From: Larkinella terrae | Lineage (GTDB): Bacteria; Bacteroidota; Bacteroidia; Cytophagales; Spirosomataceae | Direction of reading: 5' to 3' | Assembly (NCBI RefSeq): GCF_009668025.1 | Contig: NZ_WJXZ01000014.1 | Span: 330,448-394,447 of the forward strand | Length of the DNA stretch: 64,000 nt | Program-made: the position numbers and the translations under genes | Shown here: positions 24,465-33,396 of the stretch, one piece after another | How positions within the stretch are numbered: the first letter of the stretch is position 1 | Layout: each line of letters begins with the position of its first letter | The notes under the pieces: model-generated | What the model was told of the DNA's origin: nothing | Databases searched by the model: none | What the model saw: only the letters and a program-made list of their open reading frames with translations

Positions 24465-26858
24465 ATGATCCAGAATTACCTCAAAATCGCTTTCCGAAAC
24501 CTGACGAAAAACAAGGGATATTCGGCCATTAACATCGGCGGTTTGGCCGTCGGAATGGCCGTTGCGCTGCTGATCGGATTGTGGATTTATGACGAGTTTT
24601 CTTTTGATCAATACCATGAAAACTACGACCGAATTGCGCAGGTGATGCAGCAGCAAACGCTGAATAGCGAGGTGAAAACGTCACCGGCGGTTCCCATTCC
24701 GCTGGCACGGGAGCTGCGCAACAGTTTTGATGCGGATTTTAAACACCTCGTTTTGTCGTCCTGGACCAACCGCCACGTGCTGACGTTCGGGGATGCGAAA
24801 TTTACCCGGACCGGCAACTACATGTCGCCCGAAGCACCGGCGGTTTTATCCCTGAATATGCGGAAAGGGACGTGGAAAGGACTGAACGAACCGGCTTCCA
24901 TTCTGCTCTCCGAATCGACGGCCAACGCCCTTTTCGGAAAAGCCGATCCGCTGGGGAAGATGATGAAAATCGACAACAAACTCGATGTGAAAGTCACCGG
25001 CGTTTATGAAGATTTACCGTACAACACCGAGCTTCGTGATCTGCGGTTTATTGCGCCTTGGGAGTTGTACGTAGCCTCGACCGACTGGGTAAAAACAGCT
25101 CAGGACAACAGCGAATGGGGCAACAACTCCTTTCAGATTTTTGCCCAGATTTCCGATAAGGCCGATATGGGAGCGGTTTCGGCAAAAATAAAAAACATCA
25201 AATCGAATAAAGGCGATAAGGAAGAACTCAAGTTCAAACCCGAAATCCTGTTGCATCCGATGAGCCGCTGGCATTTGTATTCGGAATGGGAAAACGGCGT
25301 CAATGCCGGTGGCCGCATTCAATTTGTCTGGCTTTTCGGGATTATTGGAGCTTTTGTGCTGCTGTTGGCGTGCATCAATTTTATGAACCTGAGCACAGCC
25401 CGGTCGGAAAAACGCGCCAAGGAAGTCGGCATCCGCAAAGCCATCGGCTCAGCCCGGACGCAGTTGATCGGCCAGTTTTTCAGCGAATCGCTGCTGGTCG
25501 TTGCCATCGCGTTTGTCGTTTCTTTGCTGCTGGCGCAACTGAGCCTGCCGTTTTTCAACGAAGTGGCCGACAAGAAAATGATTCTTTTATGGTCAAATCC
25601 CTACTTCTGGCTGGCCGGTCTGGGTTTCAGTCTGCTGACGGGTTTGCTGGCGGGCAGCTATCCGGCTTTTTATCTGTCGTCGTTTCAGCCGATTAAAACG
25701 CTCAAAGGAACCCGGTTTCGGACGGGCCGGATGGCGGCTCTGCCCCGCAAGGTGCTGGTGGTTTTGCAATTTACGGTTTCGGTCACGCTCATCATCGGCA
25801 CGGTGGTGGTCTACCGCCAGATTCTGCACGCTAAAAACCGCCCCATCGGGTACACGCGCGAAGGGCTGGTGTCGATGCACGTCAGCACCCCGGATATTCA
25901 CGACCACATTGACGCCATTCGCAACGAGTTACAGAAAACCGGTACGGTACTGGAGCTGGCCGAATCGCAAAGCCCGACTACCGATGTCTGGTCGAACAAT
26001 ACCGGTTTTAGCTGGGCCGGTAAAAGCCCCGGTTTGCAGGCCGATTTTGCGACCATTGGCGTCTCGCATGCGTTTGGCCGGACGGTAGGCTGGAAGTTTA
26101 TCGATGGCCGGGATTTCTCCAGAGCCTTCTCCTCGGATTCGTCGGGCTTCGTGTTGAACGAGACGGCGGTGAAATTTATGGGGCTAAAAAACCCCGTCGG
26201 CGAAACCATCCAGTGGAACGATCGCCGTTTCAAAGTCGTCGGCGTCGTGAAAGACATGCTCATGTCGTCACCTTACGAGCCGGTGAAGCAAACCATCTAT
26301 TTCATTGCCCGACGGGCCGGAAATTTCGTCACGATTCGCATCAATCCGGGTTCCAGTACGAGCGCGGCCCTGGAAACTATTGAGAAAGTTCTCAAAAAAT
26401 ACAGCCCAACTTCCCCGTTTGAATACGATTTTGTCGACGTGGAATATGCGCTCAAATTTGCGGCTGAAGAACGCATTGGTAAACTGGCACTGGTCATTAC
26501 GGTCCTCGCCATTCTTATTTCCTGTCTGGGCTTGTTTAGTCTGGCGTCGTTCATGGCCGAGCAGCGCACGAAGGAAATTGGCGTCCGGAAAGTGCTGGGG
26601 GCGTCGGTGGCTAATCTCTGGGGATTGCTATCGAAAGATTTTGTGATTCTGGTACTGGTGTCGAGCCTGCTTTCCGGCCCGATTGCGTATTATTTCCTGA
26701 ACGACTGGTTGCAGAAATACGAATACCGCACGGATCTGTCCTGGTGGATTTTCATTGCCGCCGGATTGGGTGCCCTGCTCATTACATTGTTGACCATCAG
26801 TTATCAGGCCATTAAAGTGGCTTTGATGAATCCGGTGAAGTCGTTGCGGAGTGAGTAG
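24465..26858 (+). CDS. MacB/FtsX-type ABC permease without prefix, paralogue 9
   Basis: 797 aa beginning directly at MIQNYLKIAFRN, the point where prefixed relatives have residue 77 or so. The body is of the paralogue 3/7/13/14 clade: FSFDQYHENYDRIAQVM after TM1, ILLSESTANALFGKADP, SRWHLYSEWENG before TM2, FAAEERIGKLALV before the last block, LQKYEYRTD near the end. FtsX motifs are at 301 and 703. All other members of this clade carry a prefix, so this one has probably lost it, in keeping with the permease remnant and Uma2 gene just upstream. The DNA 25252-25297 is identical to 39831-39876 in paralogue 14. Confidence 0.93.
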   Translation: MIQNYLKIAFRNLTKNKGYSAINIGGLAVGMAVALLIGLWIYDEFSFDQYHENYDRIAQVMQQQTLNSEVKTSPAVPIPLARELRNSFDADFKHLVLSSWTNRHVLTFGDAKFTRTGNYMSPEAPAVLSLNMRKGTWKGLNEPASILLSESTANALFGKADPLGKMMKIDNKLDVKVTGVYEDLPYNTELRDLRFIAPWELYVASTDWVKTAQDNSEWGNNSFQIFAQISDKADMGAVSAKIKNIKSNKGDKEELKFKPEILLHPMSRWHLYSEWENGVNAGGRIQFVWLFGIIGAFVLLLACINFMNLSTARSEKRAKEVGIRKAIGSARTQLIGQFFSESLLVVAIAFVVSLLLAQLSLPFFNEVADKKMILLWSNPYFWLAGLGFSLLTGLLAGSYPAFYLSSFQPIKTLKGTRFRTGRMAALPRKVLVVLQFTVSVTLIIGTVVVYRQILHAKNRPIGYTREGLVSMHVSTPDIHDHIDAIRNELQKTGTVLELAESQSPTTDVWSNNTGFSWAGKSPGLQADFATIGVSHAFGRTVGWKFIDGRDFSRAFSSDSSGFVLNETAVKFMGLKNPVGETIQWNDRRFKVVGVVKDMLMSSPYEPVKQTIYFIARRAGNFVTIRINPGSSTSAALETIEKVLKKYSPTSPFEYDFVDVEYALKFAAEERIGKLALVITVLAILISCLGLFSLASFMAEQRTKEIGVRKVLGASVANLWGLLSKDFVILVLVSSLLSGPIAYYFLNDWLQKYEYRTDLSWWIFIAAGLGALLITLLTISYQAIKVALMNPVKSLRSE

Positions 26859-27128
26859 GGGCAGAGGGGCAATTTTTATTACAAATCCATTACTTTAAAA
26901 GCGGGAATTGTCACTGGCATACAGCTATTAGCGGTTTGGCTAACTATAAACTCATGTAATTATTTTTTACTAATTATATATATTACTAACCTTTATATTG
27001 AAATTTCTTATCTTGGATCGATTGAGTATAATATTACCAAAACCGGTACTCAACAATTGAATTTCTAAATTCAATTTAATGACTAAGCAGGCCGGATAGC
27101 TAACCGATTTTTATCCCTAAATCCCAAT
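26859..27128 (+). other. AT-rich intergenic stretch with no gene
   Basis: After a short GGGGCAGAGGGGC remnant of the GC-rich spacer family, the sequence turns strongly AT-rich (runs such as TAATTATATATATTAC) and stays so to the start of paralogue 10. There is no ORF of note, no sigma54-type element and no TGTCC-N6-GGACA site. It contains one perfect palindrome, listed separately. It looks like foreign or degenerated DNA between two array segments. Confidence 0.6.
27055..27076 (+). repeat. Perfect 22-bp palindrome upstream of paralogue 10
   Basis: AATTGAATTT-CT-AAATTCAATT, ten base pairs per arm and a 2-nt centre, 53 bp before the ATG at 27129. The short centre favours a protein-binding operator over an RNA hairpin. 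No second copy was noticed in the window. Confidence 0.5.
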
Positions 27129-29528
27129 ATGCTAAACAATTACCTCAAAATTTCGCTGCGTAATCTCTGGCGCAACCGGCTTTCGAGCGCCATCAGTACT
27201 TTTGGATTGGCCGTCGGGCTGGCGAGTGGTCTGCTGATTTTTCTACTGGTGAGCTGGCTGTTCAGCTTCGACCGCTACCACGCCAAAGCCGATCGGACCT
27301 ACTGGATTGTGACCGATGTGCAGCACGACAATGTTATTCCGAGTGATGCCACACCGCGGCCGTTGGGGGAGGTTCTGCGCCGGGATTATCTCTTTGTGGA
27401 AAGTGCCGTTCGCATGGAACTGGCCTTCGGAAAAATTATCGGTACGCCGGACGGAAAAGGCGGTTTAGCGAAGAAGTTTGAAGAATCCCGGAACGTTTGT
27501 TTTACCGAGCCGCAGTTTTTTGAGGTATTCGACGTCGAATGGGCGGAAGGAAATCCAAAAACCGCTCTGAATGAACCCAATACGGTCGTCTTATCGGAGC
27601 GATATGCTCAAAAATACTTTGACGGTGCCGACCCGATCGGGCGGACAATCCGGTTTGACAATCAGGCCAATCTGACGGTTACGGGCGTTATCCGGAATCC
27701 GCCTTCCAATACAAAGCTTGGTGTCGAAGTACTTATTTCCTACGCGACACTTCCCGGTCTGACTGGTAATCCTCAACTCCTGCAGCAGTGGGGGAGCCCC
27801 GGCTCCCTGTGTTTCGTTGCGCTCCGGGAAGGAACGCCCGTCGAACGGCTAACCAGCACGTTCCCCATCATCCGCCGGAATTATTTAGCCCCTCAGGAAG
27901 CCAAGCGCCTTGATTTTCACGCCCTACCACTCAGCGATTTGAACCACAATCCGCAGTATGGTGGTCGGGCTCCGCGTCCTATCCTGTACGCACTCATCAT
28001 CGTGGGCGTGTTTCTGGTTGTTGCGGCCTGTATCAACTTCATCAATGTCGCCACGGCGCGGGCCATCAAACGGTCCAAAGAAGTCGGTATTCGGAAAGCC
28101 GTTGGAAGCACACGCGGGCAATTGATCGGGCAATTTCTGACGGAAACCACCCTGGTGACGCTGGCGGCTGTTGTGCTGGCGCTGGTGCTCACGCAACTCA
28201 ATCTGCCGTTGCTGAATAACGCGCTGGCGATGCTGAAAGCCGATCTTTCCGTGCTGGACGTATTCCGGCCCGATTCGCTGCGGTGGTTTAGCGGGTTGAT
28301 TCTGGGCGTCGTTCTGATGGCGGGGTTTTATCCTTCGCTGGTGCTGTCGCGGTTTAATCCGGTAGCGGCTTTGCGCGGACGACTCACGACGCAGCAGATC
28401 GGGGGCTTGTCGGTTCGGCGGGGGCTGGTGATCGTGCAGTTTTTCATTACGCAGCTTTTTGTGATCGGTGCCATCGTGATGACGATGCAGGTGCGGCACC
28501 TGCAGCAGGCCGATCTGGGATTTGATAAAGAGTCGGTTCTGACGGTTCCCGTGCCAACCACAAATGGGTTAAAGCAGCAAACCCTGCGCGAGCGGCTGGG
28601 GCAGATTCCCGGCGTAACCCAGGTGGCGCTGGCGGGCGATCCACCGGCTTCGTTCCGTCGACCGCCGGTGCCGTTCACGTTCGACAGCCATACCGAGCCG
28701 GAGAAGTTTCCAATCACCGTGAAAGTGGGCGACAAAGATTATGTTTCGCTGTTCAAACTGAAGCTGGTTGCCGGACGTGATTTTCGCACCAACGATTCGA
28801 CGGTGAACGAACTGCTGGTCAATCAGGCGATGATCAAACAGTTGGGGCTGCGCTCGCCCGCCGATATTCTGGGCAAACGACTGACGGTTTTTGGAACCCC
28901 CCGAACCATCGTTGGCGTGGTAAATGATTTCCAGTTGGGCGAAGCCCACGGCAGTATTCCGCCCACGGCGTTGATCAATCTTTCTACCGAAATGACGATT
29001 GCTGCCCTCAAAGTGGCCCCGACCAATCTGCCAGCAACGGTTCAGGCGGTTGAAAAGGTCTGGAATGAACAGTTTCCGGAGAACGTCTTCAAGGCGGTTT
29101 TTGTGGATGACCTGATCGATCAGTTTTACACCACCGAAAAGATTTTGCTGGGGCTGATCCAGGTGTTCTCCCTGATCGCCATTTTGATTGGCAGCCTGGG
29201 CGTCTACGGCTTGGTCACGTTTATGGCCGAATCGAAAACGAAGGAAATTGGAGTACGCAAGGTGCTGGGAGCCACCCGCTCCCAACTGCTCTGGCTGTTT
29301 GGCCGGGAGTTTGGCAAACTGGTGTTGTTCGGGTTTCTGGTGGCCGCACCGCTGGGTTGGTGGCTGATGAACAACTGGCTCCGGGGCTACGAATACCGGG
29401 TTGAACTCAGTTGGTGGATTTTCGCCCTGACGATTCTGCTGACCGGAGGCATTACCTTCCTGACGGTTTCGTATGAATCCATCAAGGCGTCGTTGACGAA
29501 TCCGGTTGCCTCACTGCGTTCGGAATGA
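27129..29528 (+). CDS. MacB/FtsX-type ABC permease without prefix, paralogue 10
   Basis: 799 aa, start MLNNYLKISLRNLWRN. It forms a clade with paralogue 15 and the body of paralogue 2: FSFDRYHAKADRTYWIV after TM1, VLRRDYLFVESAVRM, ACINFINVATARAIKRSKEVG at 298, GLSVRRGLVIVQFFITQLF at TM5, and ESKTKEIGVRKVLGATRSQLLW with FGREFGKLV at 705. The C-terminus is NPVASLRSE, where Ala replaces the usual Lys. It sits alone between the AT-rich stretch and a minus-strand DUF820-like gene and has no sigma54-type promoter, so its control differs from the rest of the array. Confidence 0.93.
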   Translation: MLNNYLKISLRNLWRNRLSSAISTFGLAVGLASGLLIFLLVSWLFSFDRYHAKADRTYWIVTDVQHDNVIPSDATPRPLGEVLRRDYLFVESAVRMELAFGKIIGTPDGKGGLAKKFEESRNVCFTEPQFFEVFDVEWAEGNPKTALNEPNTVVLSERYAQKYFDGADPIGRTIRFDNQANLTVTGVIRNPPSNTKLGVEVLISYATLPGLTGNPQLLQQWGSPGSLCFVALREGTPVERLTSTFPIIRRNYLAPQEAKRLDFHALPLSDLNHNPQYGGRAPRPILYALIIVGVFLVVAACINFINVATARAIKRSKEVGIRKAVGSTRGQLIGQFLTETTLVTLAAVVLALVLTQLNLPLLNNALAMLKADLSVLDVFRPDSLRWFSGLILGVVLMAGFYPSLVLSRFNPVAALRGRLTTQQIGGLSVRRGLVIVQFFITQLFVIGAIVMTMQVRHLQQADLGFDKESVLTVPVPTTNGLKQQTLRERLGQIPGVTQVALAGDPPASFRRPPVPFTFDSHTEPEKFPITVKVGDKDYVSLFKLKLVAGRDFRTNDSTVNELLVNQAMIKQLGLRSPADILGKRLTVFGTPRTIVGVVNDFQLGEAHGSIPPTALINLSTEMTIAALKVAPTNLPATVQAVEKVWNEQFPENVFKAVFVDDLIDQFYTTEKILLGLIQVFSLIAILIGSLGVYGLVTFMAESKTKEIGVRKVLGATRSQLLWLFGREFGKLVLFGFLVAAPLGWWLMNNWLRGYEYRVELSWWIFALTILLTGGITFLTVSYESIKASLTNPVASLRSE

Positions 29529-29591
29529 ATAATGAACAATGAACAATGAACAGACTCTGTACTTTCATTATTCATTGTTAATTATTCATTA
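29526..29591 (+). repeat. Intergenic inverted repeat, TGAACAAT family
   Basis: It starts at the stop codon of paralogue 10. The left arm has three AATGAACAATGAA-like units and the right arm is 29564-29591. The GGCAGCGCCTG loop is absent. A small hairpin, CTATTG-N5-CAATAG (29593-29609), follows, just before the end of the convergent gene. Confidence 0.6.
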
Positions 29592-29610
29592 TCTATTGCT
29601 TATCAATAGA

Positions 29611-30054
29611 TTATAGAAACTCATTCAAGTCCAATTGAAGCACTTCCGAAAACGAAGACGCTGAGATGACGCTTTCGTCACCTTTGCGATACCGAAACCA
29701 TTGGCGGGCGGTATAGTCATAGACGAAGCTTTCCAGAATACCGTAGTTGTCTTCATTCGTCAGTTGAACCACTTTTTTCAGGTCTTTCTTCAGTCCTTCG
29801 GTGTGGCAGACCTCGATAATGATCGGCGTCTGCCGGGTTTCGTTATCATAGAGAATTAAATCAGGTACCGGACTAACCTCGCCTTCGTTGAGCATCGTTT
29901 CGGGCAGTGGTTCCAGCGTGATTTGTCGTTCGTGGTAAAAAAGCGGACCTAAACCGGAGTTTAATTTTGAAATGATCCGCTGGTGAGCCTTGGGGCCGTA
30001 GATGGCAATTTCTTCGCTAACAAAAGGGAGGTGAGGTGTGGAGGAGATATACAT
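29611..30054 (-). CDS. DUF820/Uma2-like putative nuclease
   Basis: 147 aa from the ATG at 30054. The frame is open further upstream, but the ATG at 30084 would lie on the -7 box (TAAATTTG), and the chosen start aligns with that of the paralogue at 56501. Visible motifs: VPDLILYDN (about 77-85) followed by TPIIIEVCHTEG, giving the Asp/Glu pair of a PD-(D/E)XK-like fold, then TNEDNYGILESFVYDY and QWFRYRKGD. It is close to the 56501 protein and only distantly like the 23727 one. It separates paralogue 10 from block B. Confidence 0.75.
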   Translation of the reverse strand: MYISSTPHLPFVSEEIAIYGPKAHQRIISKLNSGLGPLFYHERQITLEPLPETMLNEGEVSPVPDLILYDNETRQTPIIIEVCHTEGLKKDLKKVVQLTNEDNYGILESFVYDYTARQWFRYRKGDESVISASSFSEVLQLDLNEFL

Positions 30055-30072
30055 ATACGTGCCGGGTTTGAA

Positions 30073-30080
30073 CAAATTTA
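30073..30080 (-). promoter_or_regulatory. Bacteroidota -7 box (TAnnTTTG)
   Basis: Minus-strand TAAATTTG lies 18 bp before the chosen ATG of the DUF820-like gene; this short spacing decides against the longer start. Confidence 0.5.
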
Positions 30081-30094
30081 GCATAAAACCGTGT

Positions 30095-30185
30095 GGGGGC
30101 AAAGGGCGTGGGGCGGTGGGCATAGGAGGAAGGGTCGAGTAGAAAGTATTGACCCTCTGCCCAACGCCCCATGCCCTCTGCCCCT
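30095..30185 (+). repeat. Intergenic inverted repeat, GGGCAGAGG/CCTCTGCCC family
   Basis: GGGGGCAAAGGGCGTGGGGC on the left faces CCTCTGCCCAACGCCCC and ATGCCCTCTGCCCC on the right. It lies between the DUF820-like gene and the enhancer sites of block B. Confidence 0.65.
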
Positions 30186-30222
30186 TGTCCGTTTTGGTAC
30201 ATCGATTGTCCGCTTTTGGACA
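30186..30222 (+). promoter_or_regulatory. Tandem TGTCC-N6-GGACA-type enhancer sites upstream of PadR 2
   Basis: TGTCCGTTTTGGTACA (30186-30201) and the perfect site TGTCCGCTTTTGGACA (30207-30222), 5 bp apart. The right edge is 66 bp before the -24 GG, one helical turn more than in most other copies. Confidence 0.72.
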
Positions 30223-30261
30223 CGTTTCTCTTTTGATATTTTCTAAAACCGCTGTTTGAAG

Positions 30262-30280
30262 CCCCTGCAGGGGTTTTTTT
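30262..30280 (+). terminator. Hairpin plus T-run upstream of the block B promoter
   Basis: CCCCTGCAGGGG (30262-30273) is followed by seven T. It has the form of an intrinsic terminator reading rightward and sits between enhancer and promoter, where it would stop read-through into block B from the left. Confidence 0.5.
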
Positions 30281-30285
30281 GTTGG

Positions 30286-30302
30286 TTGGCACTGCATTTG
30301 AT
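30286..30302 (+). promoter_or_regulatory. Sigma54-type -24/-12 promoter for block B
   Basis: TTGGCACTGCATTTGAT: a perfect TTGGCAC -24 half with GG at 30288-30289 and the -12 G at 30300. The -12 half is TTTGA. Predicted start is about 30312, giving a 20-nt leader to the PadR ATG. Confidence 0.68.
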
Positions 30303-30331
30303 CGACATTATCGTATAAAATAACCTTTATC

Positions 30332-30670
30332 ATGAAAAGGGCTTTTTTGGGTGAATTTGAAGAGGTGGTTCTGCTGACCGTGGCCGTTCTGGACGAGAGC
30401 GCGTATGGGGTTACCATTACGCAGGAAATCGAGCAGAAAACCGGTCGGGCGGTGGGTTTCAGCACCGTGCATACGACGCTGCAGCGGCTGGAAGAAAAAG
30501 GCTACCTGTCTTCGAAAATGAGCGGAGCGACGGCCGAGCGCGGTGGTCGCCGGAAGCGGTTTTTTACGGTGACAACGGCCGGTCGGAAAGCCCTGATGGA
30601 GGTGAAAAATATTCGCGAACAATTGTGGGATGCGCTTCCTCCGCAGACCCTGCAATTGATGGGAGGGTGA
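30332..30670 (+). CDS. PadR-family transcriptional regulator (block B)
   Basis: 112 aa, MKRAFLGEFEEVVLLTVAVL. It aligns end to end with the first PadR: winged-helix region with FSTVHTTLQRLEEKGYL at about 46-62 and the basic wing TAERGGRRKRFF at about 69-80. It stands 5 bp before the first block B permease, so the two are translationally close. Block A and block B each have their own PadR and their own prefix type, which suggests that regulator and prefix evolve as a pair (inference). Confidence 0.9.
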   Translation: MKRAFLGEFEEVVLLTVAVLDESAYGVTITQEIEQKTGRAVGFSTVHTTLQRLEEKGYLSSKMSGATAERGGRRKRFFTVTTAGRKALMEVKNIREQLWDALPPQTLQLMGG

Positions 30671-30675
30671 AGGGA

Positions 30676-33324
30676 ATGAAAAAAAATCCGCCCCGCTGGG
30701 CTTCAAAACTGCTGGAATGGTGGGGCGATCCCGAAACCGCCGAGGAAGTGCAGGGCGATTTGCTCGAACTGTACGCGTATTGGGCCGAAACCGTGGGCGA
30801 GCGCGAAGCCCGCTGGCGGTATGGCCTGAGTGTATTGAAGTTAATGCGGCCCCTGGCCAAATGGAAAGAAACAGAATCTTCAACCCCCTTTTTCCTGCGT
30901 CCCGATATGATCCGAAATTATCTGAAAATCGCCTGGCGGAATCTGGTTCTTCACAAAGCCTTTACCTTCATTAACATCATCGGGCTGGCCGTTGGCATGG
31001 CGACCTGCCTGCTCATTGTGCTGTTTGTGACCCACGAACTGAGCTACGATCGGTATCACGCTAAATCGGACCGGACGTACCGGATGACTATTTACGGTCA
31101 GATTGGCGGAAAAGAGATCAAAGCCGCTCAGGTCAGCGTACCGGCGGGCCCGACGCTGGCGCACGACTACGCGGGCGTTGAAATGCTGACCCGTTTGACA
31201 CCGGACGGGACGTTTATTGTCAAACAGGGGCCGAACAGTTTCAAGGAGGAACGCGTCGTTTTTGCTGATTCTAACTTTTTCGAGGTTTTTTCAATCCCGC
31301 TGCTGAAAGGAAACCGGAAAACCGCCCTGCTGGAGCCGAATACGATCGTCCTGACAGAAACCGTAGCCCGGAAATATTTTGGCGAACAGGACCCCATCGG
31401 CCAGTCGCTGAAACTGGGCAACCGGGGCGTTTTTCGGGTAACGGGCGTGTGTCAGGATGTTCCCGCCAACACCCATTTTCACTACGATATGTTCGGGTCG
31501 CTGCGCTCGATTCAGTTGCGCGATACCTGGCTGTCGAGCGGCATTCTGACGTATATCGTGCTGCAACCGGGCTATTCGATTCACCAGCTGGAAGTGAAAA
31601 TGCCGGAGATGATAAAGAAATATGTCGGTCCTGAAGTTCAGCAACTTCTGGGCATGAGTCTGTCTGATTTTAACCAGAAAGGCAACCGTTTCGAGTTTCG
31701 GTTTCAGCCCATTACCGACATTCACCTGCATTCTGACTACGAAGGCGAAATCGAGGCCAACAGTGACATCAAGTACATCTATATTTTTTCCCTCATTGCG
31801 GTTTTTATTCTGCTGGTGGCCTGTATCAATTTCATGAACCTGGCCACGGCGGGTTCGGCGGGCCGGGCCAAAGAAGTAGGGATTCGGAAAGTGCTGGGTT
31901 CGCTGCAGAAGCAGCTTATCGGGCAGTTTCTGAGTGAGTCGGTTTTGGTCACGATGCTCTCGCTGATCGGGGCGCTGTTGCTGGTGTGGGCCGCTCTGCC
32001 GGTTTTTAACCAGCTGACCGGGAAGGAATTTGGACTGAGCGAAATAACCGGCGGCTGGATGTTGCCGGGAATCCTGCTGACCAGCCTGCTCATCGGTTTG
32101 CTGGCGGGGAGTTATCCGGCTTTTTTCCTGTCGGCTTTTAAACCGGTCAGCGTACTGAAAGGCAGCATCCGGGCCGGTTTTAAGAGCGGCTGGCTGCGCA
32201 ACTTGCTGGTAACCATTCAATTTGCGGTTTCGATTGGCATGATCATCGGAACGATGGTCGTGTATCAGCAACTGCAATTTATCCAGAACAAAAAAGTCGG
32301 GTTCGAAAAAGATCAGGTGCTTATTCTGCACGATACCTACACGCTTGGCAAACAGATCAATGCCTTCAAAACTGAACTGAAAAAACTGACGCCGGTGCTG
32401 AACGTTACGCTGGCGGGTTACCTGCCCGCCGGGGCTACCAACAACGGAACCGACGGTTTTCAGCCCGACAACGGCGACCCGCAGGCGACGGTTTACCGCG
32501 AGAAAAGTTATTACATCGACGAAGATTACCTGCCCACGATGGGCATCAAACTGGCGCAGGGCCGAAACTTCTCGAAAGCTTTTCTGTCTGATAGCGTGGG
32601 GATTCTGGTCAACGAAGCGGCTGTCAAGCGGTTTGGTTGGAAAAAACCGATCGGCCAGCAACTCTGGCGAATAGGAAATGGCAACCCGGACAGTCACCGG
32701 AAATTCACCGTCGTTGGGGTGGTGAAAGACTTCCACTTCGAGTCGATGCACCAGCACATTGCGCCACTGGTGATGTTTTACGGCTCCGATAACTTTCAGA
32801 TGGCGCTCCGGATTCGCACTGAAAACCTGCCGGAATTGCTGAAAATGGTGGAGCAGAGATGGAAAGCGCAAACCGATAATCCCTTTGCTTATTCGTTCCT
32901 GAACGACCGGTTTAACAAGATGTACCGCTCCGAACAGGTTGTTAGTCAGTTGTTTGGTATTTTTGCCGGACTGACGGTGATCATTTCGTGCCTCGGTTTG
33001 TTCGGGCTGGCGATGTTCACGGCCCAGCAACGGACGAAGGAGATCGGTGTTCGGAAAGTGCTCGGCGCTTCCGTCGCCAGTGTCGTAGCCCTGCTGTCGA
33101 AAGATTTCCTGAAACTGGTGCTGGTGGCCATCCTGATCGCGACGCCGATTGCCTGGTACGCCATGAATCGCTGGTTGCAGGATTTTGCCTACAAGATCGA
33201 TCTCGCGTGGTGGGTTTTCGCCCTGGCGGGTTTGCTGGCGGTTCTGATCGCGCTGCTCACCGTGAGTTTCCAAAGCATCAAAACCGCGCTGGTGAATCCG
33301 GTGAAGTCGCTGCGCAGTGAATAA
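30676..33324 (+). CDS. MacB/FtsX-type ABC permease with LLELY prefix, paralogue 11
   Basis: 882 aa from the ATG at 30676; the frame overlapping the PadR gene from 30625 is not used because MKKNPPRWASKLL matches the block B pattern. The prefix (1-62) is the second type: GDPETAEEVQGDLLELYAYW and ARWRYGLSVLKLMRPL. The body resembles paralogue 5 (HELSYDRYHAKSDRTYRM; SGWLRNLLVTIQF; FIQNKKVGFEKDQ; LNDRFNKMYRSEQ), with FtsX motifs at 381 and 788. The antisense strand carries a 705-codon open frame that I regard as a composition shadow. Confidence 0.93.
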   Translation: MKKNPPRWASKLLEWWGDPETAEEVQGDLLELYAYWAETVGEREARWRYGLSVLKLMRPLAKWKETESSTPFFLRPDMIRNYLKIAWRNLVLHKAFTFINIIGLAVGMATCLLIVLFVTHELSYDRYHAKSDRTYRMTIYGQIGGKEIKAAQVSVPAGPTLAHDYAGVEMLTRLTPDGTFIVKQGPNSFKEERVVFADSNFFEVFSIPLLKGNRKTALLEPNTIVLTETVARKYFGEQDPIGQSLKLGNRGVFRVTGVCQDVPANTHFHYDMFGSLRSIQLRDTWLSSGILTYIVLQPGYSIHQLEVKMPEMIKKYVGPEVQQLLGMSLSDFNQKGNRFEFRFQPITDIHLHSDYEGEIEANSDIKYIYIFSLIAVFILLVACINFMNLATAGSAGRAKEVGIRKVLGSLQKQLIGQFLSESVLVTMLSLIGALLLVWAALPVFNQLTGKEFGLSEITGGWMLPGILLTSLLIGLLAGSYPAFFLSAFKPVSVLKGSIRAGFKSGWLRNLLVTIQFAVSIGMIIGTMVVYQQLQFIQNKKVGFEKDQVLILHDTYTLGKQINAFKTELKKLTPVLNVTLAGYLPAGATNNGTDGFQPDNGDPQATVYREKSYYIDEDYLPTMGIKLAQGRNFSKAFLSDSVGILVNEAAVKRFGWKKPIGQQLWRIGNGNPDSHRKFTVVGVVKDFHFESMHQHIAPLVMFYGSDNFQMALRIRTENLPELLKMVEQRWKAQTDNPFAYSFLNDRFNKMYRSEQVVSQLFGIFAGLTVIISCLGLFGLAMFTAQQRTKEIGVRKVLGASVASVVALLSKDFLKLVLVAILIATPIAWYAMNRWLQDFAYKIDLAWWVFALAGLLAVLIALLTVSFQSIKTALVNPVKSLRSE

Positions 33325-33396
33325 ATGGCATTGGGCTTGGGGCATAGGGTGAAAGAACTCTAAGCCCTGCGCCCTCTGCTCCATGCCCTTACCCCC
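33325..33396 (+). repeat. Intergenic repeat, GGGCAGAGG/CCTCTGCCC family (degenerate)
   Basis: GGGCTTGGGGCATAGGG faces CCCTGCGCCCTCTGC with several mismatches. It covers the whole spacer from stop to ATG. Confidence 0.5.
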
